A stretch of DNA of 64,000 nt from Amphimedon queenslandica. Lineage: Eukaryota > Porifera > Demospongiae > Haplosclerida > Niphatidae. This document shows positions 26,701 through 36,500 of this stretch, piece by piece. Below the pieces are notes generated by a model that saw only the letters and a list, made by a program, of their open reading frames with translations, made no database searches and had not been told where the DNA came from. Positions within the stretch are counted from its first letter, which is position 1. Each line of letters begins with the position of its first letter. The translations under genes and the position numbers were made by a program. The stretch lies in the NCBI RefSeq assembly GCF_000090795.2, contig NW_003546283.1:161209-225208 (forward strand), read 5' to 3'.

Positions 26701-27500
26701 AACCAGTGTCACTATAATTCACAATTGCTGATAAAAAAATTAGAGTAACATTCTTTAACATTGTGAAGACTGTGCCTTTGTTCATATACCGTATAAGGAA
26801 GGCAGTATAAACAATGTCACAATACTACATATACAATACATGTGTATACTACTATAAACTGTAAATACACGTGTATCAATTATCCTACTATCAGTATTAT
26901 AGTTATACCTACCAATTCCTTGATCCTGTTGTTAGTTCTATCTGCAGCTTCACCAATAATCTCAAGAGCCTCTATACAACAAAACAGTAGAGCACATAAT
27001 GCTAATAGCAAGTAATAGGGAATTAACTATAGACACTATAACATAAGTGGGATAATATTTACTCAGTGCATGCCATACTAATTAAATGAGAAAACACATT
27101 GATTGAATTTTATCAGGATAATGAGACAAAACAATTAGGGTAGAACATGATCAAAAAACTGAATAACTAATATTATATCAATAGTGATAATGAATAGGCT
27201 TTTTGCTGCAATCATGCTAATAGCAAATATTGGATGGACTTCAACAGCACTAATTGCTGCTCTTGAAGCTAGTCCAATAATTAATTTGTTGCTTTTAAAG
27301 TTCATTCAATATTTACTAAAACCAATAGGATATGATAGATGGAGATGAACACTGCATGTTATTACATACTTGTTGCTGATGATCGTTCTTCTGAATCATC
27401 TGGTAAATTCTTTAAATAAGCTACAAAATGTAATCAAGATGAAAAAACAAAGATAGAAAAAAGGAAGAAGAAAGGAAAGGTAATAATATATGAAAATGCT

Positions 27501-27541
<41 letters not shown>

Positions 27542-30468
27542 TTCTTAGTGTTTTAGTAATAAAGTAAAATATTATACAGAATAAAGAAAGGAATAGAGAC
27601 CTTCTAGCAGTAGCTTGTATCTTGGTATTCTTTGAATTGGCTCCAACATGTAATGAGCAACGCCTAAACCGGTCCCAAGATTTCTCTAATCAACAAAACG
27701 AAAACAAATGTCATTTCCCAATAAATTAAAAAACAAAAACACACAAAGCATAATTGTACAACATTAGAACACATGCCGACACAGCATGAGAGCTCTGTAG
27801 CAGAATGATTCAATGAAAGCTGTTGCTTTATACAAACAAAATGGGGACAGACACTTCCATAGCAATGCCATTGACACAAAATGAAGCAATAACTAAAAGG
27901 TATTAGTAGATGTTGACACAAGTCTATCAGCGATTTATCATTCTTCAACCTTATGTTGACAGATTACTTGACCCTTTGTAAATAATGTATCTGAACATAC
28001 TAACCATCAACACTAATAATCTATGTGCATATAATGCAAGAAACACATACAGTATAGGCTCTTTATTACTTAAAATGCATTAAAATTAAAATTTAGTAAT
28101 ACTTGTTCATTAAAACTCACTTCAAATTCTTTTACAACTACATCAAGCTTCTTTTCTTTTGCCATAGTTACAGTGAGTTTCTTCATAGCATCTTCAAAAC
28201 CAGCAGTATACATCGAATACAGCTACATGTCATTGTTAAAAAATACATCAATTATTGTTTATAATTAACAAAGATGGCATTCGTTGTTATAAATTCTACC
28301 TTTAGAAATGGAGCGATTGAACTAATAACATCACAAATCTGCTCATTTTCTGCCCTGAAAGTGTAGATTTGATAAGAATAAACTGATTAGTATCAAGTAA
28401 AAACATAGATTACACACATCTATTGCAAGTGCGTGTGTATTTAACTGATAGTCTAACCAGTTATCCATTCTATTTTCTATATCATCCAGCAGCTGCTTAT
28501 TTAGATTATATATCTCTCCAATGTTAAGGAAAATAATATTAATTGTGCTGTCAGGGACCACGGGCTTCGAAGATTTGACATTTATAGACTGTATTGCTTG
28601 ACGAAAGTCTTGTGCGATGATTTTTATGCGACCAACATATCTAAAATGTAGCAAAGATAGTTTAAACGAAAAGAATTGAAATGATTTCTAACGTTTTTTC
28701 TGTTTCCAAAAGCTCCAAAGCAATTTGTTTTCTTTTCTCGCGTGCTTTATTTCTCTAAAAAAATAATAAGTAAAGTATTGTGAATATATAGTAAGTAAGA
28801 TATAAAATGAGAGAAAGAAGAAAGAGAGAGGGGGGGGACAAAAAGAGAGTTAAGTAAATAAAACAAGACAAGAAAAGAGAGAGAGAGAGAGAGGGGAGAG
28901 ACAAAAAAAAGAAAGAAATATTTGTGTGACAAGGTGTTCCCTGCCCATACCATACAAACTGCCAGCAATGTGTGAGACAACACCATAACTGTCTCTAAAG
29001 ACATACACACACTAATCTTATAATGCCGATTCTGTCACACATGTCAGGCTAATGGACTATTATTGTCACTTAACATTGCTGACAATTGTTGGATACCATT
29101 AAATACACAGAAGCTGATTCAGGAAGCCACCACCACCCTAATGATCATCAAGAAGAGCCACGTATCTACCCATGGATAGCAATCAATACTTGTAGCTCAC
29201 AAAAGTAAATAAATGCCACACAGCAAAAAAAGCACCAACAGAGTCAAACAAACATTATTAGAATAGTTATAAGTATCATGAACACTTGTACACTACAGTA
29301 CATGTACAAGATGGAGTACATGAATTTGTACTAGCTAGCATACCTTAGCAGTGTCCCATTTCTCTCTCATTTCTTCCATTCCTTCTTGGTACCCAGAATC
29401 AACTGCCCCTCTCTTCGCATTAGCACCCACCACTTCATCCGTGGTAGTAGTTGTCGCTGCTGATTGTACATGGATAGGAGTGTCATCATCATCGCTGATA
29501 AATACAGGAGGTATTGGTCCCGTTGGACTAGTTGGTATGACCTGTTCTTCTCCGCTACTGCTAAAGTCTTTTTCGCTTGAATTAACTATTACGATAGGCG
29601 TACTGTCAGATGAGTCCTCTAGATTAGACTTAACATCATCATCAGTTGGTACAATGGTTGGGATAGTATCTGGACTTGATGATTGTCTGACTGGTGGAAC
29701 GCTGCCTGAACTCTCAGTACTTTTAGATAAAGAACTATCAGTACTCTTAGATAAAGACGGCTCTGGAAATGTGACGGGTACGACTGGAGGTTTTTTAGCC
29801 ACGGCGGGTTTTGGAAGGATTTTCGGTTTAGGAGCAATAGCTGGCTTCGTCATGTTTTCTGTAGATTTGTACACTGAAGCTGGCTTGGGAGCTAATTTTG
29901 GTTTAACTCTTGGAGATGAGGTGGGCGAAGACTCACTTTGCTTAGACATAATCATAGGAAGAGGAGCAGACCGACCTTTTGCTTCTCTTTCCTTTGCTGA
30001 ACTAGATCTAGCTCGTAATGGCGATGTCTCTTCAGTTGGTGTGGCATGAGATTCAGTGCTTTGAGTCAATGGTGAAGAGGTGGCTGAAGAAGATGGTGAA
30101 GATGACGAAGCCGTTGCTCTACTCTTAAATGCATCGGCTAGTGCTGAGACTGTGGCTGGATCTGGTTTCAACTTGTCACTGGATTCCTCCATTGACTTGG
30201 TTTTTGTTGTCAATCCAGGTCCTTTCTTAGTGTCTATGTTACTCTTTCTATTTTCACTTGGACTGCTAATGACTTTACCAATCTGTTTCAACTGCTTCTT
30301 TGGTATGACGCCTGGAGACATCTTAGCATCTTGTTTGGGGTCTTGTCTGCCATATCTCTTGGCTCTTTCAGGCGTAGAGCTAGGGTTTGTAGACCTGGGA
30401 GCATTGGGCTCGTTGTCACCTGTAGTGGAGAGGCGCTCGAACTGCAGCTTCAAGTTACTGACTGCCAT
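17741..30468 (-). CDS. FGD (family): FGD-type Cdc42 guanine nucleotide exchange factor (DH-PH-FYVE-PH)
   Basis: Eighteen exons, all in phase, 973 aa (human FGD1 is similar in size): 30468-29344, 28754-28693, 28640-28458, 28354-28300, 28222-28121, 27685-27601, 27420-27370, 26971-26913, 21996-21922, 21393-21325, 21147-20984, 20641-20551, 19865-19725, 19547-19445, 19168-19083, 18537-18415, 18159-18014 and 17942-17741. Residues 1-375 are a Ser/Pro/Lys-rich disordered region with repeated APKP and KPAVAKKP stretches. The DH domain follows (LELLETEKTYVGRI, SIAPFLKLYSMY, EPIQRIPRYKLLLEAYLK), then PH1 (FIKKGMLQKSS to MVEWMTTLAGAI). FYVE comes next, with CQICSKEF, the RRHHCRACGR ligand motif and VVCGNCS. 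PH2 runs from IIGGYVLEQDGKKW to WVEVVEKAA. FGD proteins activate Cdc42 and bind PI3P-type lipids through FYVE. The frame is open for some codons above the ATG, so a start a little upstream is possible. The 4.9-kb intron 8 is exceptional. Confidence 0.95.
19019..19028. other. Assembly gap, 10 N
   Basis: A run of exactly ten N lies in the FGD-like intron between the linker exon (19168-19083) and PH2. The reading frame on both sides joins in phase, so no exon needs to be missing, but the true gap size is unknown. Confidence 0.99.
19276..19335. repeat. (TGTACA)n-type microsatellite
   Basis: About eight copies of TACATG/TGTACA with few substitutions, in an FGD-like intron. Shorter runs of the same hexamer recur elsewhere, for example near 7885 and 60918. 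Confidence 0.9.
20415..20485 (-). repeat. CTATAG repeat, subfamily 1, fragment
   Basis: A short minus-oriented piece: AAAAAATTCGTAAAAAGTCC followed by ATCGGAATCAGCTCAAAC and CTACACAACA. It lies in the FGD-like intron before the exon at 20551-20641. Confidence 0.75.
22839..22988 (+). repeat. CTATAG repeat, subfamily 1, single copy
   Basis: One plus-oriented copy with GGGCCAAATTTTACC, GAGAATTC and GTTTGAGCTGATTCCGATC. The palindromic half is truncated upstream. Confidence 0.85.
25331..25592 (-). repeat. CTATAG repeat, subfamily 1, about 1.4 units
   Basis: A minus-oriented copy with an intact palindrome CCCTGTACTATAGTACAGGG at about 25484-25503. Two copies of CAGCTCAAACTTTC flank it. Confidence 0.9.
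25780..26055 (+). repeat. Pair of related direct repeats (about 90 bases each)
   Basis: Both copies run from GTGTAGGAGTGT through TTCATATTATAA to GAGCAGTGAAGCTACA or AAGCAGTGAAGCTACA, at 25783-25876 and 25966-26050. They are separated by an AATA/AGTA-rich spacer. Confidence 0.7.
27505..27540. repeat. (CT)n microsatellite
   Basis: About 17 CT units in the FGD-like intron upstream (in transcript terms) of the exon at 27370-27420. Confidence 0.95.
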
Positions 30469-30584
30469 ATCCACCAATGCAAGGCCTCTGAGATGATGAT
30501 GATATGTGAGTGTTTCTATGCTCTGGCCCAGGGAAAACGCTCGTCAAAGAAGTGAAGAACGGAAGAAAGCACTCCTCCTTGTTG
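30469..30584. promoter_or_regulatory. Divergent promoter of FGD-like gene and XPO5
   Basis: Only 116 bases separate the modelled start codons (30468 minus, 30585 plus). Both promoters and 5' UTRs must fit here or overlap the first exons. The minus reading frame stays open for about 20 codons into this stretch, so the real intergenic space may be even smaller. Confidence 0.55.
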
Positions 30585-33500
30585 ATGTTCCCTCCTTCGG
30601 CTCCTCCTATGCAGCTGATTGCAGCAATGATGGCGGCTGATGAATGGCCTCATGCTCCTGTTGGAGGGGACGTTTCCACGCACTCTCAGTCCATTTTCTT
30701 GACTTATACACGTATACTAGATCCACTTACATCTCCTCAAGAGAGAACTGAGCATCAAAAGGTAAATGCAACGACTCCATCGTTCAGTGCTAGATAGAAG
30801 CTACACGTGTATGTACGTCATGTATGAGGATTGAGGAGATCATGGCGTTGATAGCAATGATAATGCCTCTGCAAAAAGCTGATTAACAAAAAGTGTGTAT
30901 ATTTTATTTCATTAAATAGGTTATGGAAGACTTTCGTAACGAGAGTCCATTGTGCATACAGTGTGGCCTGTGGCTTGCTGAGCAATATGGAGAATATCTC
31001 GGAATACATTTAGGGCTTCAACTCATCGAGCATTTTGTGAGGTGTGTAGGGTAGCTGGCATAACTCAAATTCCTGTTTGATATATGACACTGGAATGCTA
31101 TTTGTGTTAATTTGGCACTCTATCTAATGGCCACTCCTGTGTGCTCATTAATTCTCAAAGAGAAGTCTTGGTGCTGTAAATTTGTAAATTTCTATTTAAC
31201 TGCAAAGTGTTAAGTAATTGTTCAGCTTATTATTGATCATAATTAAAACAAGGCATACCATTCTTGCTGATAAAAATGATTATATAAATAAATGAAGTGT
31301 ACATTAATTGTCTAGAGAAGGTTATGATATGGGAATTGTTGTCAGTGTGTTTATTTTTAGAATATTCACATGCATTGTGGACTATATGCCATTGATCATT
31401 ATTGATCATATTTACTTGGTGATAATGCCATTGATCATTATTGATCATATTTACTTGGTGATAATGCCATTGATCATTATTGATCATATTTACTTGGTGA
31501 TAATGCCATTGATCATTATTGATCATATTTACTTGGTGATAATGCCATTGATCATTATTGATCATATTTACTGGAGGATAATGCCATTGATCATTATACT
31601 TATCATATTTACTTGGTGATAATGCCATTGATCATTATACTGATCATATTTACTTGAGGATAATGCCATTGATCATTATACTGATCATATTTACTTGGGG
31701 ATAATGCCATTGATCATAATATACTGATCATATTTACTTGGGACAATAGTGTTGATCATAATAATTATATTGATCATGTATATACTTCATAGGCTTAGGT
31801 GGGGTTCACTTTCTACTGATGAACAGTTGAAATTGAGAGAGGAACTTATGCTGTACATAAATAAGGTTAATAGTTTTTATTCACTATAATAGTATTCAAA
31901 ATGTGATTTTGAATACTATTATAGTGAATAAAAACTATCATACTCATGTAATTTATTGTCATTATTTTAATATTAATTTTGCTTTAGGTTGGATCAAGTG
32001 ATATTACTCTACCAGGATATTTAAAGGAAGGAATGGCTCGTGTAATTGTTGAGTTGTTAAAGAAGATGTGGCCAAACGAATGGTCCAATTTTTCTGCTGA
32101 TGTCTTCTCAGTAGTAGCTAAGGTAAGGGAAGCATGGGGTAGCTGTACCTATGATTGAGCTTCAGCATTAGCATTGCTTTTAAAAACATTAATGGTATCA
32201 ACATACACATGGCTGTTGAACTATGATTTTATTATAAGCTAGATTGAATTAATTATAAATTGATGACCGACTAAAATTTATAAAGTTTGATGAAGACGTT
32301 AGATACAAAAATTCTATCAAATAGGGTACCCAAGTTGAATTGATTTTACTAATCTTTCGTCGACTTGCAGAAGATTTGGTGTCGTATGATTCGGCTCTTT
32401 CTAATCAAAGAAAATCAGTGATGCTAGCAGCATTAAAAGAACCTGGGATAGTAACACCATTGTTTAATTTGGTAATAGCAGTATTGGAGGTAAGAGCAAT
32501 AAAATGTATATTATTCTTCAATTTTTGTGTATAACTTGATATTTTTAGTAACAATTTCTTTTCTCTTAATAATAATGCTAGAAGCCAGACTTCATTAGTC
32601 TTCTTGAAGTTGCCGTTTCAACATTGACTACATTTTCCGATTGGGTCGACTGGAAGTTCCTAACTGTTAACAACTGTCGGATTGTTCTTCTCTTACTGTC
32701 TCTCTTACTCTCATCAAACGAGCATAGACTTATACTCTGTGACTGTTTGACTGGAATATTCTCAAGGAAAGGAGCTTTAAAGACCTCACGAGTTCACAGG
32801 GAGCTTTTACTGCAGGTTATATCCAGTGATGTCCTGAGCCAGCTTCAGCTATGCATTAAGTATAGTCCTATAGTATTTGTATTGTTGCTATGATTAATGG
32901 TTATCATAGCACTGCCTGTGAAGGAAGCATGACTGACAATGAAGAGTATGTTTTCCTTAAGAAGTTATGTCACATGATGGTTCAGTTTGGTGTTTGTCAA
33001 CTCCTTCCTCTTTGGGTATGTTAAGTTGGACATTTATGGTAACACTATAGCTGTATTCTTTGAGTTAAGCCTACATGTATCATGTATGTAACTTGATAAA
33101 TGTCTGAATAAACTGCAACTGTTTTGTCCTAATATGTATTCTCGTGGTGCATTGTTAATTTGTGGTAGTAAATTCCCACAAAATATACTAATGTTATTTT
33201 GGTTGTGCTATTGAGTTGTACTCCAAAGCAGTCAATGATTGAGTTATTGTCAGTTTGTTAGTCTTTATAGACTGCGTGTAATTTTAATGGAATTGTTTTG
33301 TATAGGAGTCAACTGGGTTTACTCCCCCAGAACACTTACAGCAATATCTTAACATAATGATTCTGGCCTTCTCTCACCCAAGTCTTGTTAGTTTGCCTTT
33401 ATGACTGCTTCTTGTATATTCTCTTGTTAGCTCGTTAGCTCAATTTGTCTCGAGTTTTGGAATGCTGTGGTTCATCACCAGTTCTTCAAAGCACATCCAA

Positions 33501-36500
33501 TCTTTTTGGACTTGCTACCTCAGCTAGTCAGCAGATTAAGAGATAAGCAGTTTAAGGTATGTACATGGACATTTATGTCTCATTTATTTCTTTGTCATCA
33601 TATTATTATCATAGGTTGGTGACCCTACTCAACCACTTCATATCAGTAGTCATTATTCTGCTATTGATTTTGATGGGCCTGAGGAGTATAATATATACTT
33701 TTCAAGTGAGCAGCATTCTCAAGATTGTTGGCATAGCTCTCTTTGTCCTTTAGAATGCAAAAGTCTTGTCAATTGCTTGTTGACAGATATGGTCCAGTTC
33801 AATCCGTTGTTGTTCCAAAAGGAATGTGTTGATGCTGTTAGTCTCCTAGTGGCAGAGAGAGACTTTGAAGGGGTAGCAGGAGACCCTCCCTCCGAGGGAA
33901 TCGGATCAAAAATGTCTCCGGCGTTTTTGAAATGGGATGCACTCATAAGTTTCATAGAATGTTGGGTACTCGGTCTTAATCAGAATGAAACTCTGTTGAA
34001 AGTACAGGACGTACGCTATGTATTAAACCTTATTATCATAAATAGGAAGCTGCTCCTTCTGGTGTAGCCATTATACAAATGCTTCTTTCCTTTACTCCTA
34101 CTGATCCCACTGTTGCTTTCTCTCACCTGAAAGCATTGGATGGTGGACTACAACATTTTGTAAAGTTCAACCCTGAAGTATTGCTTCAGGGTTACTTAGA
34201 AAAAGTATGGCACTATATTTTAACGTTTTTCCCCAAATCTTTACCTTCATATATAGATATTAACATACGTGACTTTCCCTTCTACTGAACTCAATAAAGT
34301 TAGGGTATTTCCCTATCATGTTCTCTCACACTGTTAATATTCCTTACTTGTAGCTTGCTTTGACTCGCGAACAGAAACAAACAAGATTGAATGCTTTGTA
34401 TTGTCTAATTAATATTGTCAAACTGTACGCTAAGTCATTACAAGTAAGAATTAATATTTTTTACCTATCATTTTGGTATTTCCATTATCCACACACAGCC
34501 AGCAACCCAGCAGTTATTAGATCACTTTATTGCTCTTGTCTCCTCTGATTTGCTTTTATATTCTGAGAAGTGCATGTTCATTGAAGTTTTTGTGATGTTA
34601 AATCACTTCCGAAGCTCTGATGAACAAGATGCACTTTTGACGCATTTACTAAGTGAAATTGATGCCCTAGTCAATGGTGGTTTAAAAAGGCAAGGAATAT
34701 GATACTAATTATGATTATGGTGTTTTAAAATAATCGTTTTTGCAGTGTTGTGTCATCACTTGAGTCATTTATCAAGTATCTAGGTCTTGATAAAGATATA
34801 ACAGACCTTACTTCAGATTTTGATGTTAAACGTGGTCAGCTATGCTATGTTGCTCACACTGTGATGGGTGTACTTCAAAGCTCTACTCCAAGAGTTAGAG
34901 TAAGTCATTAAACTCACATTCAGGTACATGTATGTACATATAAGTTATACACCTGAGGCAGAGGTTTCTATGGGATTTATTAACCAAGCAGTTATTTATA
35001 AATCTCCAATAAAGCAACCTGAATTTGTCAATTCAAACTCTATTTTTGAGGCCATAAAAGTCATCATGTGTATGTGTGTACATATTGTAATAGTGATAAG
35101 GATATACTCCATGATTCTTTATTATTATTATTGTAATTGAACTTCCTTCCTCAGAGACAATGTGGAGCTCCTGATGTTGAAGGAAATGCTACCTCGTATA
35201 GACACATTGTACCTCTTTTGATTGACTTTGTTCTTCCATTGATCAAGTATTACCATATCGTATTATATCAATGTTGCCATTGTGCATCTAGAGTCCTTCA
35301 CCAGTTGTGGAGCGATAGTTCAAGAAGTTTTCTATCAGCATATTTTCAAGGTCTTCATTCACTACATCAGTATGATCGGGATGCTATACTAGGTAAGACT
35401 ATTGATGTATGCTGTTATATATAATATCATGATTACTATTAAGGAATACACTGTTCCAGTAATAGGGAAGTCGATGAATTGAGTCGCATTCAGCTTCAGC
35501 TTATAATGGCCTATGATCAATGGTGATTGTTTGTTTATAATAATAGCATGCATTGTATTAGAGGCATGTGCATAATATGCCTAATGTCCTTCTGTTGTGT
35601 TCATAATGTCTGCTTCTTCTGGAGTCATAATAACAACTGAGTATTTGTATAATAATAGTGTAATGGCTACCGGCTATGCTTGGATAAACTATGGCCCTGA
35701 GTCTTTATCTCAGGTTGGAATAGTTGAAAGAATATTGAACATGGTTTTTGGACATTTGGAGGAAACTGCACAGATGAGAATAAAAGTTGTTATTCGTATC
35801 CTTTTGTGTTAATAATGTATTATATTATTCTAGCGATTGAGATTTTCTTGTTGTGAATATTGCCATTGCTGTGGTTTAGCTAGTAGATAGGTGTTACTCA
35901 AAAATTGGGCCAAAGTACAGGAACTTTGGCCAAATTTTACCAAAATTGAAAAGTAGAGAATTCTCAATTTTTATTACATTTTCTGATGCATATACATGTT
36001 CTTATGTTGTGTAAAAAGTTTGAGCTGATTCAGATCAAAATTGGAATTTTTACGAATTTTTAAAGTTACTCCAAAATCAAGTAAAAGTCCCAAATTTTGG
36101 CAAAAATGACAAGGAGAGAATTCTCCATTTTTATAACTTTATTTGATGCATATACATGTACTTATGTTGTGTAGAAAGTTTGAGCTGATTCCAATCAAAA
36201 TTAGATTTTTTACGAATTTTTAAAGTTACTCCAAAATTGAGTAAAAGTCCCTGTACTATATAGTACAGGGTCCGAGGCCAAATTTTGGCAAAAATGACAA
36301 GGAGAGAATTCTCCATTTTTATAACTTTATTTGATGCATATACATGTACTTATGTTGTGTAGAAAGTTTGAGCTGATTCCGATCAAAATTAGATTTTTTA
36401 CGAATTTTTAAAGTTACTCCAAAATTGAGTAAAAGTCCCTGTACTATATAGTACAGGGTCCGAGGCCAAATTTTGGCAAAAATGACAAGGAGAGAATTCT

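Larger units (their letters stand above)
21997..26912. other. Large intron 8 of the FGD-like gene
   Basis: A 4.9-kb intron between the DH end and the PH1 start. I find no supportable nested gene on either strand. It holds an ATT microsatellite near 22511, a repeat copy at 22839-22988, a Ser/Pro-like low-complexity purine tract near 23840-23900, a repeat copy at 25331-25592, and two related copies of a roughly 90-base stretch at 25780-25885 and 25965-26055. Confidence 0.65.

Noticed and set aside
29351-30049. 232-residue plus-strand open frame
   Set aside because: It is antisense to the Ser/Pro-rich first exon of the FGD-like gene, whose low-complexity codons create open frames on the other strand.
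31230-31628. Repetitive open frames on both strands with 13-residue repeats
   Set aside because: They are products of the 39-base minisatellite (39 is a multiple of three) lying in an XPO5 intron; no splice context or coding bias supports them.
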